64,000 nucleotides of DNA from Herbaspirillum sp. CF444 (GTDB lineage: Bacteria; Pseudomonadota; Gammaproteobacteria; Burkholderiales; Burkholderiaceae_D): positions 1 through 64,000 of the forward strand of contig NZ_AKJW01000018.1 in NCBI RefSeq assembly GCF_000282135.1, written 5' to 3'. The translations under genes were made by a program, and so were the position numbers. The notes beneath the pieces were generated by a model. It was given only the letters and a program-made list of their open reading frames with translations. It was not told the DNA's origin and ran no database searches. This document shows, in pieces, positions 1 to 9,025 of this stretch (its first letter is position 1; each line of letters begins with the position of its first letter).

Positions 1-2
1 TG

Positions 3-32
3 ATCGAGGACATGGTCAAGGCGGTTGAATAA
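3..32 (+). CDS. C-terminal end of an unidentified protein (partial)
   Basis: Only the last nine codons and a TAA stop are in the window (reading IEDMVKAVE). The frame closes at position 32 and is followed 24 bases later by an intrinsic terminator, so this is probably the true end of a rightward gene. Too little is present to name the family. Confidence 0.5.
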   Translation: MEDMVKAVE

Positions 33-56
33 GCCTTGATGCATCGGAAATAAAAG

Positions 57-87
57 AAGCCGCCGGATTCAAAACCCGGCGGCTTTT
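57..87 (+). terminator. Intrinsic terminator, probably bidirectional, between the left-edge gene and upp
   Basis: A perfect 10-bp stem AAGCCGCCGG/CCGGCGGCTT (57-66 and 76-85) encloses a 9-nt loop and is followed by TTTT. On the other strand the stem is followed by a T-rich stretch (TTCTTTTA), so it can also end the leftward upp transcript, whose stop lies at 105. Confidence 0.8.
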
Positions 88-104
88 CTCATGGAGCGAA
101 GAAA

Positions 105-752
105 TTACTTGGTGCCGAAAATCCGGTCACCGGCATCGCCCAGGCCAGGCACGATGTACGCATGACTGTCCAGGTGCGAATCCAGCGAAGCGACGTACAG
201 TTTCACGTCCGGATGCGCATCCTGGAACACCTGCACGCCTTCCGGCGCTGCCACCAGCGCGACGAAGATGATGTTTTCCGCCGGCACGCCGCGCTTCTTC
301 AGCACGTCGATGGCATGCACGGCGGAGTTGCCGGTCGCCACCATCGGATCGCACAGGATCATGGTGCGGTCTTGCAGGTCGGGCAGGCGCACCAGATATT
401 CCACCGGTTGATGCTGGTCGTTGCGATACACGCCGATATGGCCGACGCGCGCCGAAGGAATCAGTTCCAGCAAGCCGTCGCTCATGCCGATGCCGGCGCG
501 CAGCACCGGCACCACGGCCAGCTTTTTGCCGGCGATGACGGGCGCGTCATAGGTGACCAGCGGGGTCTCGATGGACTCGGTCGTCAGCGGCAGGTCGCGC
601 GTGATTTCGTAGCCCATCAGCAAGGTGATCTCGCGCAGCAGGTCGCGGAAGGTGCGCGTCGAGGTGCGCTTGTCGCGCATGTGCGAGAGCTTGTGCTGGA
701 TCAGCGGATGATTGAGGATGAACAGATTGGGGAAGCGGGGATCTTGTTTCAT
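105..752 (-). CDS. upp: Uracil phosphoribosyltransferase
   Basis: Cytosolic pyrimidine-salvage enzyme that makes UMP from uracil and PRPP. The 215-residue length is typical of bacterial Upp. The PRPP-binding loop DPMVATGNS lies at about residues 135-143, and the C-terminal uracil-binding segment ends in [11 protein letters not shown]. The start at 752 gives the usual N-terminus (MKQDPRFPN). The gene is alone on its strand here, ending at the bidirectional terminator at 57-87. The 92 bases between it and the next leftward gene show no clear Shine-Dalgarno sequence, so its transcription could begin there or continue from the pepP/ubiH side. Identification is firm. Confidence 0.96.
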   Translation of the reverse strand: MKQDPRFPNLFILNHPLIQHKLSHMRDKRTSTRTFRDLLREITLLMGYEITRDLPLTTESIETPLVTYDAPVIAGKKLAVVPVLRAGIGMSDGLLELIPSARVGHIGVYRNDQHQPVEYLVRLPDLQDRTMILCDPMVATGNSAVHAIDVLKKRGVPAENIIFVALVAAPEGVQVFQDAHPDVKLYVASLDSHLDSHAYIVPGLGDAGDRIFGTK

Positions 753-844
753 GGTTTTATTCGTTCAGGGCAAGGCCGCGGGCCTGCGGCAATGCTGCAT
801 TGTCTCATGCCGGGCGTTGCCTGCAAGGACTCAGGGGGTGAGGC

Positions 845-2053
845 TTAACGCCAGCCGAACATCATTTGTTCGGCCAGAACGCGTTTTGCCGGCGCTACTA
901 CATCGATCAGTCCCAGCGAGAAACCCAGCAAGGCCTGTGACGGCGCGCCGTCCGGCGCGCTGGCGAAAACACGCGCCATGAGGTCGGTGAGCCTGATCGT
1001 GGCGTTGCGGTCGCGACGCCGCTGGGCAGAGAATTGTTCGAGTGCGGCAGGGCCGGAAGTCGTGCGCGTCAGCGCGCCGGCCAGCACGACGGCGTCGCGC
1101 AGGCCCAGATTGAGTCCTTGTCCGGCGACAGGATGCAGGGTTTGCGCAGCGTTGCCGATGGCGACCGTGCGTGCGGAAGCGCCGGGCTCGGCGTTCAGGC
1201 CCAGCGGATAACTGTGGCGCGGGCTGCATGAGGAAAAACGGCCGACGCGCCCGCCGAAGGCCTCGCCGAGTTCATGCAGGAACGTTTTTTCATCAAGCGC
1301 CAGCAGGCGTTGCGCCGTTTCCGGGCGGGTACACCATACCAGGGCATAGCCGTCGTCCTGCGGCAGCAGCGCCAGCGGGCCTTCGGCGGTAAAACGTTCG
1401 AACGCGCGATGGGCAATGCCCGCAGTACTGGCGACGTGCCCGACGATGGCGACCTGAGCGTAGTTGCGTTGCAGCGCCTTGGCGGTTTGCTCCGAGAACA
1501 CGCCACCCTCGGCCTGCACCACGATGCCGGCGCTGAAGGTGCGGCCGTCCGCCAGTTGCACGTTGGCCTGCAGACCTTGCTCGTCAATCGCGGCAACCTG
1601 GGCCGGACGCAGTACGGTGACTCCGGTCGGCCTCAGCGCTGCGGACAAGGCCGTCACCAGTGCGCCGTAACGCACGACGTAACCGAGCGCCGGCAGGCCG
1701 TAGTCTTCGCGATTGATCAGCGTGCGACCGAAATGTCCGCGCCGCGAAACGTGGATCTGATCGATCGATGTGACCGACGACGCCATCAATGTCCATGCAC
1801 CGATTTCATGCAGGATTTGCTGGCTGCCGTGCGAGAGCGCAATTGTGCGCGGATCTTGCGCCGCCTGTTTGGCTGCTTTGGCGTCGATCAGGGCGATGCG
1901 CTGCGCCGGCATGCCGCGTTTTTGCAGCAGGGCGGCGACACTGAGGCCGACCGGACCGGCGCCGCAGATGATGACGTCGTAGTCCGGCGGAGCCGGCATG
2001 GCGGTGTTGGCGGTGCTCATGGCGAGGGAATACGCATGGCCGGGACGGCTCAC
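845..2053 (-). CDS. UbiH/UbiF/Coq6-family FAD-dependent hydroxylase
   Basis: Flavoprotein monooxygenase of the ubiquinone-biosynthesis hydroxylase family, expected to hydroxylate the polyprenyl aromatic ring at the inner membrane surface. The N-terminal dinucleotide-binding motif GAGPVG is at residues 31-36, and the FAD-contacting block GNAAQTLHPVAGQGLNLG sits near residues 300-317. The usual central DG motif reads AEGG (about 181-184). Translation from the GTG at 2053 overlaps the pepP stop by four bases (GTGA), suggesting coupling; an ATG at 2020 (12th codon) is an alternative start. Position directly after pepP is the arrangement seen for ubiH in many proteobacteria, but UbiF-type regiospecificity cannot be excluded from sequence alone, so no symbol is given. 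Confidence 0.85.
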   Translation of the reverse strand: MSRPGHAYSLAMSTANTAMPAPPDYDVIICGAGPVGLSVAALLQKRGMPAQRIALIDAKAAKQAAQDPRTIALSHGSQQILHEIGAWTLMASSVTSIDQIHVSRRGHFGRTLINREDYGLPALGYVVRYGALVTALSAALRPTGVTVLRPAQVAAIDEQGLQANVQLADGRTFSAGIVVQAEGGVFSEQTAKALQRNYAQVAIVGHVASTAGIAHRAFERFTAEGPLALLPQDDGYALVWCTRPETAQRLLALDEKTFLHELGEAFGGRVGRFSSCSPRHSYPLGLNAEPGASARTVAIGNAAQTLHPVAGQGLNLGLRDAVVLAGALTRTTSGPAALEQFSAQRRRDRNATIRLTDLMARVFASAPDGAPSQALLGFSLGLIDVVAPAKRVLAEQMMFGWR

Positions 2054-3396
2054 GCTGAGCGCATCAGCGCTTCGATCTCGGCGACCTTATTGGGGACTGC
2101 GGTGGTCAGGATTTCGCAGCCGTCCGGCGTGACATGGGCATCGTCTTCGATGCGGATGCCGATGTTCCAATATTTCTCCGGCACGCCTTCGGCCGGACGC
2201 ACGTAGATGCCCGGTTCAACCGTCAGCACCATGCCGGGTTGCAGCGTGCGCCAGGGTTTGTCGCCGTTGCCGTCGGCCGGGTCGCGATATTCGCCGACGT
2301 CGTGCACGTCCATGCCCAGCCAGTGGCCGGTGCGGTGCATGTAGAACTGACGGTAGTCGCCCTTGGTGATGACATCGTCGAGCGCGCCGACCTTGTTCTT
2401 GTCGAGCAGGCCGGTGTCGAGCATGCCTTGCGCCAGCACGCGCACGGCGGCATCGTGGCCGTCCATGAAGCGCTTGCCGGGACGGATCTCGGCGATCGCG
2501 GCGTCTTGCGCGGCCAGGACGATTTCGTACAAGTCTTTTTGCGGACCGGAGAACTTGCCGTTGGCCGGGAAGGTGCGCGTGATGTCGGAGGCGTAGCTGT
2601 CGAGTTCGCAACCGGCGTCGATCAGCACCAGGTCGCCGTCCCTGAGTTCGGCGTCGCCGGCGCGGTAGTGCAGCACGCAGGCGTTGGCGCCGGTGGCGAC
2701 GATGGAGCCGTAGGCCGGGTACTGCGAGCCGTTCTTGCGGAACTCGTGCAGCAGTTCGGCTTCCAGATGATATTCGCGCAGGCCGGGACGCGACAGGCGC
2801 ATCGCGCGGCAATGCGCTTCGGCGGAGATGATGCCGGCGCGTTGCATGACGTCGATTTCACCGGGGTCCTTGAACAGGCGCATCTCGTCGAGCAGCACGT
2901 TGACGTCGACGATGGACGACGGCGTGGATACGCCCGTGCGGCCGAGCGCGCGTACGCTTTGCAACCATTCCTGCACTTGCGCATCGCGTTTGGCGTCATG
3001 GCCCAGTGCATAGAAGACGGCAGGCGCATCGGCCAGCAGCCGCGGCATTTCCTTGTTCAGGGCATCCACGGCGAAGGCTTCGTCGAAGCCGAATTGCGTG
3101 CGCGCCGCGTCGGGACCGAAGCGGTAGCCATCCCAGATTTCGCGTTCGAGATTCTTGTCGCGGCAGAACAGGATGCTGCGGCTTTCCTTGCCTGGTCCGG
3201 CAATCAGGACGATGACGGCTTCCGGTTCGGTGAAGCCGGACAGGTAGTAGAAATAACTGTCGTGACGATAGGGGTAGTCGGCATCGCGATTGCGCATGAC
3301 TTCGTGCGCGGTCGGGATGATGGCGACGCCGCCGCCCTTTGCTTGCATGTGCGCGATCAGCTTGGCGCGGCGGGCGGTGAAGGAGGCTATGGTCAT
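2050..3396 (-). CDS. pepP: Xaa-Pro aminopeptidase (aminopeptidase P)
   Basis: Cytosolic dimetal peptidase that removes the N-terminal residue preceding proline. An N-terminal AMP_N domain (about 1-150) precedes a pita-bread M24 catalytic domain. The metal ligands are visible: Asp260 and Asp271 in the LIDAGCELDSYASD block, the His within HRTGHWLG (354-361), Glu394 in VEPGIY and Glu417 in RIEDD. At 448 residues it matches E. coli PepP closely. It lies between the nucleotidyltransferase gene (28 bp upstream) and the UbiH-family gene (4-bp overlap downstream), all leftward, so the set amgK-murU-pepP-ubiH is probably one transcription unit. Confidence 0.95.
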   Translation of the reverse strand: MTIASFTARRAKLIAHMQAKGGGVAIIPTAHEVMRNRDADYPYRHDSYFYYLSGFTEPEAVIVLIAGPGKESRSILFCRDKNLEREIWDGYRFGPDAARTQFGFDEAFAVDALNKEMPRLLADAPAVFYALGHDAKRDAQVQEWLQSVRALGRTGVSTPSSIVDVNVLLDEMRLFKDPGEIDVMQRAGIISAEAHCRAMRLSRPGLREYHLEAELLHEFRKNGSQYPAYGSIVATGANACVLHYRAGDAELRDGDLVLIDAGCELDSYASDITRTFPANGKFSGPQKDLYEIVLAAQDAAIAEIRPGKRFMDGHDAAVRVLAQGMLDTGLLDKNKVGALDDVITKGDYRQFYMHRTGHWLGMDVHDVGEYRDPADGNGDKPWRTLQPGMVLTVEPGIYVRPAEGVPEKYWNIGIRIEDDAHVTPDGCEILTTAVPNKVAEIEALMRSA

Positions 3397-3424
3397 CTTG
3401 GTACTTTCTTCCAGATCATCCGGA

Positions 3425-4135
3425 TTATCTGCCGGCGAGGGGCGTATTCAGTTCTTCCAGCTGTTCGACGGTGCCGACGTTGATCCATTCGCCGCGGTAA
3501 ATCTCGCCGCCGACCTGGCCGCGCGACGCATATTCGCGCAGCAGCGGTCCGAGCTTGGCGTGTTCGCCCGGCGTGATGGCGTCGAACATCTGCGGACGAT
3601 ACACACCGATGTTGCCGAAGGTGTAGAGCGGCGATCCTTCGTTGGCGATCGAGAAGCTGTTCAACGCGAAATCGCCGGTCGGATGGTGCGGCGGGTTTTT
3701 CACCAGATAGATCCAGGCAACGTCGCGCTTGTCCAATGGTATCGGATTTCCCCACAGGTCGTTGTCTTCGAGTACGGTCTTGACCTGCTCGAAGTCGAAA
3801 TGCGGGATATAGATGTCGCCCGAGATGGCGACGAAAGCTTCTTCGCCCAACAGATGGCGCGCCTTGGCGATGCCGCCGGCGGTTTCCAGCGCCGTGCCTT
3901 CGGCCGAATACTGGATACGGGCGCCGAACTGCGAACCGTCGCCCAGCGTTTCTTCAAACTGGTGGCCGAGATGGGCGTGGTTGATGACGATTTCGGTGAT
4001 GCCGGCGCGCACCAGGTTCAGGATTTGCCAGACGATCAACGGCCGTCCGCGCACTTTCAGCAAGGGTTTGGGGCAGGTGTCGGTCAGCGGGCGCATGCGC
4101 TCGCCGCGGCCGGCGGCAAAAATCATCGCTTTCAT
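3425..4135 (-). CDS. murU: N-acetylmuramate alpha-1-phosphate uridylyltransferase
   Basis: NTP-transferase (GT-A fold) expected to convert MurNAc-1-phosphate and UTP to UDP-MurNAc in the cell-wall recycling route that bypasses MurA and hence fosfomycin. The nucleotide-binding signature GRGERMRPLT runs from residue 9 and continues to KPLL. The length of 236 residues is close to known MurU. The strongest support is context: the phosphotransferase gene 13 bp upstream is the matching anomeric MurNAc kinase AmgK, and the amgK-murU pair next to lptD is the arrangement described in Pseudomonas. A generic sugar-nucleotide transferase remains a weaker alternative. Confidence 0.85.
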   Translation of the reverse strand: MKAMIFAAGRGERMRPLTDTCPKPLLKVRGRPLIVWQILNLVRAGITEIVINHAHLGHQFEETLGDGSQFGARIQYSAEGTALETAGGIAKARHLLGEEAFVAISGDIYIPHFDFEQVKTVLEDNDLWGNPIPLDKRDVAWIYLVKNPPHHPTGDFALNSFSIANEGSPLYTFGNIGVYRPQMFDAITPGEHAKLGPLLREYASRGQVGGEIYRGEWINVGTVEQLEELNTPLAGR

Positions 4136-4148
4136 CGCTGGCGCCGCC

Positions 4149-5177
4149 TCAGAAGGTGTAGCCGACTTGCGGCGCTTTGTCTTCCAGCTTCTCGATCAGC
4201 CTGACCAGCGGCGCCAGGGCGGTGTAACGGCGCGCCGCCTTGAGCGTGTATTCCATGACCAGCGGCATGTCTTTCAGATAAGCGTCCTTGCCGTCGCGAT
4301 GGTAAAGACGTGCAAAGATTCCAAGGATTTTCAGGTGGCGCTGCAAGCCCATGAATTCGAAGTCGCGATAGAAGGTGTCGATGTCCGGCGCCACCGGCAG
4401 GCCGGCGCGCTTGGCGCGTTCCCAGTAGCGGATGACCCAGTCCAGCACCATTTCTTCGTCCCACTGGATATAGGCGTCGCGCAGCAGCGAGACCAGGTCG
4501 TAGGTGATCGGTCCGTAGACCGCGTCCTGGAAATCGATGATGCCCGGATTGCCGCTGGCCAGCACCATCAGGTTGCGCGAATGGTAGTCGCGATGGACGT
4601 ACACCTGTGCCTGCGCCAGATTGTTGGCAAGCAGGGTGTCGAAGACTTTGCCCAGCGCATTTTTTTGCTCGTCGGTCAGCGTTACGTTCAGATGCTTGCC
4701 GACGTACCAGTCGGGGAAAAGTTGCAGCTCGCGCAACAGCAGGGCGCGGTCATACTCGGGCAGCACGTCAGGCTTGCTCTGGGTTTGCAGCAGCACCAGC
4801 GCGTCGATGGCGTCGATGTACAACTTGTGGGCGGTGTCGTTGTTGAGTTGGTTCAGGTAGGTCGTCGAACCCAGGTCCGACAGCAGCAAAAAGCCGCGTT
4901 CGACGTCCTGCGCCAGCACCGCGGGCACCGATACGCCGGTTTTGCCGAAGACCTCGGCGACATGGACAAACGGGCGCACGTCTTCTTGCGGCGGCGGAGC
5001 GTCCATGACGATCAGCGTTTTTCCGTCGGGAGTATCCACGCGGAAATAGCGGCGGAAGCTGGCGTCGGCGGAAGCGGGGCGCAGCGTTTCTGCCAGCGTC
5101 GGGGTTGCAGTCAGGGTTGGCAGCCATGCTTGCAGCAGGGGCAGACGCGAATCGGCGGGAGAATTATTTAAAGACAT
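4149..5177 (-). CDS. amgK: N-acetylmuramate/N-acetylglucosamine anomeric kinase
   Basis: Aminoglycoside-phosphotransferase-fold kinase of about 342 residues. The catalytic loop HRDYHSRNL (about 195-203) and the metal-binding DFQDA (about 215-219) are intact. In the recycling pathway AmgK phosphorylates C1 of MurNAc and feeds MurU, which is encoded 13 bp downstream. An in-frame TTG lies two codons further upstream; the ATG at 5177 is chosen as the ordinary start, although no strong Shine-Dalgarno sequence is seen for either. It is divergent from lptD, with fewer than 100 bases between the two starts. Confidence 0.85.
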   Translation of the reverse strand: MSLNNSPADSRLPLLQAWLPTLTATPTLAETLRPASADASFRRYFRVDTPDGKTLIVMDAPPPQEDVRPFVHVAEVFGKTGVSVPAVLAQDVERGFLLLSDLGSTTYLNQLNNDTAHKLYIDAIDALVLLQTQSKPDVLPEYDRALLLRELQLFPDWYVGKHLNVTLTDEQKNALGKVFDTLLANNLAQAQVYVHRDYHSRNLMVLASGNPGIIDFQDAVYGPITYDLVSLLRDAYIQWDEEMVLDWVIRYWERAKRAGLPVAPDIDTFYRDFEFMGLQRHLKILGIFARLYHRDGKDAYLKDMPLVMEYTLKAARRYTALAPLVRLIEKLEDKAPQVGYTF

Positions 5178-5217
5178 GAACAATCAGAGGAATTCGTTTG
5201 ATGATGTTGAGTTCCCA

Positions 5218-5223
5218 TATAAT
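5218..5223 (+). promoter_or_regulatory. Candidate -10 element for lptD
   Basis: A perfect TATAAT sits 53 bases before the lptD start in the short divergent amgK/lptD spacer. The matching -35 is weak (TTCGTT, about 19 bp upstream). No sigma-E type GGAACTT motif was seen, so envelope-stress control is not evident. Confidence 0.4.
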
Positions 5224-5275
5224 AAGGGATTAAATCCAAAAAATCGCCTGCCATGGTGTTTGAACGCTTCTTTAC

Positions 5276-7570
5276 ATGATCCGCTTTTTTAAGTTTCCAT
5301 TTGGCCGTTTCGCCGACTTGCGGATGTCGCGTTTTTTTACGTCCCTCGCCTCTCTTGCCGTGGCCGCCTCGGCGACGACCGTTTTACCCGTTTCAGCGCA
5401 GGCGCAGACCACCCAGAACACGCAGGACAAACAGCCCGCAGCGACCAATGACAAGGATGCGCCGGTCAATGTCAGCGCCGAACAGATGACAGGCCGTCCG
5501 GATCGCCAGATCAATCTTGATCGCGACGTCGAGGTCGTGCGCGGCGAAACCACCATCAAGTCGGACAAGGCGGAATACCGCATCATCAAGGATGAAGTCG
5601 AAGCCACCGGGCACGTCTGGATGAAGCGTCTGCAGGATCGTTACACCGGCGACAAGGCGGTGATGAACATGGATTCGGGCAAGGGTTATGTGACCAACCC
5701 GACTTATCTGTTCGGTAAAAACGGCGGGCGCGGCAACGCGGAAAAAATCGACTTCCTGTCCGACGATCAGGCCCTGGTGACCCAGGGAACCTACAGCACC
5801 TGTGAAGCGCTCGATCCGGATTGGTATATCCGGGCATCGACGCTCGACCTCGACAGCGGTCGCGACGTCGGCACGATGCACAGCGGCCTGGTGTATTTCA
5901 AAGGCGTGCCGATTCTCGGTGCGCCGTTGATGTCTTTCCCGTTGTCGGGCGAACGCAAGTCGGGCGTATTGCCGCCGACTTTCGGCGTGACCAGTACCGG
6001 TGGCGCGGAACTGACGGTGCCTTATTATTTCAATATCGCGCCCAACCGCGATCTGACTTTGTATCCGCGCTATATTGCGCGCCGTGGCCTGATGCTGGGA
6101 GCGGATGCCCGCTATCTCGGTGAAACCTATTCCGGCGAGACCAAAGTAGAAGGCATACAAGACCGCGTCACCGGAACCGGACGCTATTCGCTCTCAACAC
6201 TGCATTCGCAGACCTTGGCGCCTAACCTGAAGTTTGCCTGGAACGTCAACAAGGCTTCCGACAACGACTATCCGAGCGACTTCTCTCAATCGGTAGCCAC
6301 CAGCTCACAGCGCCTGTTGCTGCGCGATGTCAGTCTCACCTACACGGGAACGTACTGGAACGCAGCCGGACATGTGACGAAGTATCAGTTGCTCCAGGAC
6401 GTCAATAGTCCGATACAAAAGCCCTATGATCGCCTGCCGCAATTGACGCTGACTGCGGCACGTCAGGATGTCGGCGGTTTCGATCTCAATTTCGCTTCCG
6501 AATTCGCGCGTTTCTCGAATACGTACACCACCGGGACGAGCACTGGTTCCGATATGGTCGGCGGCGACCGCATGTATGCGACGCCGTCGATTTCTTATCC
6601 GATCATTCGCCCCGGCTATTTCATTACGCCCAAGGCAACTCTGGATGCGACCACCTATCGCCTCAACAATGTGGCAGCGGGGGCGCCTACCAGCCTGACG
6701 CGGGTCGTGCCGACCTATTCGCTGGATGCGGGCATGACCTTTGAGCGCGAGACGAACTTTTTTGGGCGCGACATGACCCAGACATTGGAGCCGCGCCTGT
6801 TTTACGTGCGCACGCCTTACCGCGATCAAAGCCAGTATCCGAACTTCGATTCGGGTCTGGCGGATTTCAATTTTGCACAGATATTCAGCGAAAACCGCTT
6901 TGTCGGCCATGACCGCATCAGTGACGCCAATCAGATTACCGGTGCGCTGGTGTCTCGATTCATCGAAGAGAATGGCCTTGAGCGCCTGCGTGCAGCGATT
7001 GGCCAACGGTTCTATATTTCCGATCCGAAAGTCACACTGGACGGCACGACATCGACGATCAGCGGCAGCAAATCCGATCTGTTGCTGTCGCTGGGCGGTC
7101 AGATCACGAACAAGCTGTCGCTCGACAATACCGTGCAATACAGCGAGACCTTGCGTCAGATGGTGCGTTCGACATTCGGCGGCCGTTGGCAACCGGCGCC
7201 GAAGAAGGTGTTGAATCTGACCTACCGCCTCGACCGGACCAACTCCAGCGGCTTGCTCAAGCAATTTGACGTGTCCGGTCAATGGCCGATCTCGCAACGC
7301 TGGTATGCTGTGAGCCGCATCAACTATTCCATTCCCGACAAGACCGTTGCGGAAGGCTTGCTGGGCATGGAATACCAAGCCGATTGCTGGGTATTCCGTC
7401 TGGTTGCACAACGCATTCCGACGTCTTCGTCCAAAGCGTCGACGTCGTTCTTTATCCAGCTTGAGCTCAACGGCTTCTCGAAAATCGGTTCGAACCCGAT
7501 GGATGCATTGAAGAGCAGTATCCCCGGCTATCAGATCATCAATAAGCCGGATGACATTACACGTTATTAA
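5276..7570 (+). CDS. lptD: LPS-assembly outer-membrane protein LptD
   Basis: Outer-membrane beta-barrel that inserts lipopolysaccharide into the outer leaflet together with LptE. A signal peptide ends near VSAQA (about residue 43). It is followed by the LptA-like N-terminal domain (about 60-200) and a long beta-rich barrel to residue 764. Only two cysteines are present in the mature part, Cys176 (STCEALDPDW) and Cys704 (ADCWVF), matching one of the two long-range disulfides of E. coli LptD. surA follows 12 bp downstream, so the gene for a chaperone used by outer-membrane proteins is probably in the same operon. Confidence 0.96.
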   Translation: MIRFFKFPFGRFADLRMSRFFTSLASLAVAASATTVLPVSAQAQTTQNTQDKQPAATNDKDAPVNVSAEQMTGRPDRQINLDRDVEVVRGETTIKSDKAEYRIIKDEVEATGHVWMKRLQDRYTGDKAVMNMDSGKGYVTNPTYLFGKNGGRGNAEKIDFLSDDQALVTQGTYSTCEALDPDWYIRASTLDLDSGRDVGTMHSGLVYFKGVPILGAPLMSFPLSGERKSGVLPPTFGVTSTGGAELTVPYYFNIAPNRDLTLYPRYIARRGLMLGADARYLGETYSGETKVEGIQDRVTGTGRYSLSTLHSQTLAPNLKFAWNVNKASDNDYPSDFSQSVATSSQRLLLRDVSLTYTGTYWNAAGHVTKYQLLQDVNSPIQKPYDRLPQLTLTAARQDVGGFDLNFASEFARFSNTYTTGTSTGSDMVGGDRMYATPSISYPIIRPGYFITPKATLDATTYRLNNVAAGAPTSLTRVVPTYSLDAGMTFERETNFFGRDMTQTLEPRLFYVRTPYRDQSQYPNFDSGLADFNFAQIFSENRFVGHDRISDANQITGALVSRFIEENGLERLRAAIGQRFYISDPKVTLDGTTSTISGSKSDLLLSLGGQITNKLSLDNTVQYSETLRQMVRSTFGGRWQPAPKKVLNLTYRLDRTNSSGLLKQFDVSGQWPISQRWYAVSRINYSIPDKTVAEGLLGMEYQADCWVFRLVAQRIPTSSSKASTSFFIQLELNGFSKIGSNPMDALKSSIPGYQIINKPDDITRY

Positions 7571-7582
7571 TCGATATTTTTT

Positions 7583-9019
7583 ATGAACGCTTCCTTCTCC
7601 ATGCGCAATCATTCTTCTGTACGTATCACGTCCGGCATCGTTTCGTTGTGCATGTCGCTCGGCATGATCGGCAGCGCCCAGGCGCAATCCGCGACGACGG
7701 CAACGCCTGCCGTTCCCGGGTTGACGCCGCCGACGGTCAATCCGGCCCCGGCAGCCCCGGCAGCCGCACCATCGAGAACGCCGCGTCCGGTGGACTCGAT
7801 TCTTGTCGTGGTCAACAACGAAGTGATCACCCGGCAGGAGCTTGCTGATCGTCTGCGCCAGGTGGAAAAACGCCTGACCGCGCAAGGCATGGCATTGCCA
7901 GCGCGCACGCAGTTGCAGAGTCAGTTGCTAGACCGCATGATCGTTGAGCGCGCACAGACGCAAATGGCCAAGGAAAACGGCATTGTTGTCGATGACACCA
8001 TGTTGGACCGGGCGGTATCCCGCATCGCGGAACAGAACAAATTATCGATGGCGGATTTCCGCGTCCAGCTTGAAAAAGAAGGCATGGATTTCCCCGCGTT
8101 CCGCGAAGACATCCGCCGTGAAATCATCATGCAACGCCTGCGCGAGCGTGAAGTCGACAACAAGGTGCAGGTCACCGAGTCCGAGGTGGACAACTATCTG
8201 GCATCGGAATCCAACGCGGCAAACAAGCATGAAGACCTCAACCTGGCGCAAATCCTGATCCGCGTGCCGGAAAACGCTTCGCCGGAACAGGTTGCCGCGC
8301 GCCGCCAGCGTGCTGAAGAGGTATTGCGCCAGTTGAAGACCGGCGCCGATTTCGCCAAAACCGCTGCGACCTACTCCGACGGCAGTGATGCCTTGAACGG
8401 CGGCGATCTCGGCTGGCGCGGGCAGGACCGCTTGCCGCAATTGTTTATCGACGCGGTGGCCAGCCTGAAACCTGGCGAAGTGTCGGCCATCGTCAAGAGC
8501 GGCAACGGCTTCCATATCATCAAGCTGGTTGACCGTCGCGCCACCGCCACTGCCAAGGCCAACGCGCCGGCAGTCGAGCAAACGCATGCGCGCCATATCC
8601 TGATCAAAGTCAATCAGGTCGTCTCGGCCGCCGAAGCGCGCCGCAAATTGCTGGAGCTGAAAGAGCGCCTGGATCACAAGGCGGCGACGTTCGAAGAGTT
8701 GGCCAAGCTGTATTCCAACGATCTGTCGGCCTCCAAGGGCGGCGATCTGGGCTGGATTTATCCAGGCGACACCGTGCCGGAGTTCGAGCGCGCCATGAAC
8801 GAACTGAAGCCGGGAGAAGTCAGCCAGCCGATTGAATCGCCGTTCGGCTATCACCTGATCCAGGTGGTGGAACGCAAGACCGACGATGCGTCGCAAGAGC
8901 GCGCGCGCGCAGCGGCGCGTCAGGCCCTCCGCGAACGCAAGATCGACGAAGCGACCGAAGACTGGCTGCGCCAGCTGCGCGATCGCGCTTATGTCGAATT
9001 CCGCACCGACGACAACTGA
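7583..9019 (+). CDS. surA: Periplasmic chaperone and peptidyl-prolyl isomerase SurA
   Basis: Periplasmic folding factor for outer-membrane proteins. A signal peptide (cleavage near SAQAQ, about 35) is followed by an unusual Pro/Ala-rich linker (about 40-70), the SurA N-terminal helical domain (about 72-210), two parvulin domains (about 217-317 and 333-430) and the C-terminal helix. Each parvulin repeat carries the GGDLGW turn (273-278 and 387-392). It lies 12 bp after lptD and about 6 bp before the ATG of pdxA, as in the conserved lptD-surA-pdxA-rsmA operon. Confidence 0.96.
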   Translation: MNASFSMRNHSSVRITSGIVSLCMSLGMIGSAQAQSATTATPAVPGLTPPTVNPAPAAPAAAPSRTPRPVDSILVVVNNEVITRQELADRLRQVEKRLTAQGMALPARTQLQSQLLDRMIVERAQTQMAKENGIVVDDTMLDRAVSRIAEQNKLSMADFRVQLEKEGMDFPAFREDIRREIIMQRLREREVDNKVQVTESEVDNYLASESNAANKHEDLNLAQILIRVPENASPEQVAARRQRAEEVLRQLKTGADFAKTAATYSDGSDALNGGDLGWRGQDRLPQLFIDAVASLKPGEVSAIVKSGNGFHIIKLVDRRATATAKANAPAVEQTHARHILIKVNQVVSAAEARRKLLELKERLDHKAATFEELAKLYSNDLSASKGGDLGWIYPGDTVPEFERAMNELKPGEVSQPIESPFGYHLIQVVERKTDDASQERARAAARQALRERKIDEATEDWLRQLRDRAYVEFRTDDN

Positions 9020-9025
9020 TTGCCG

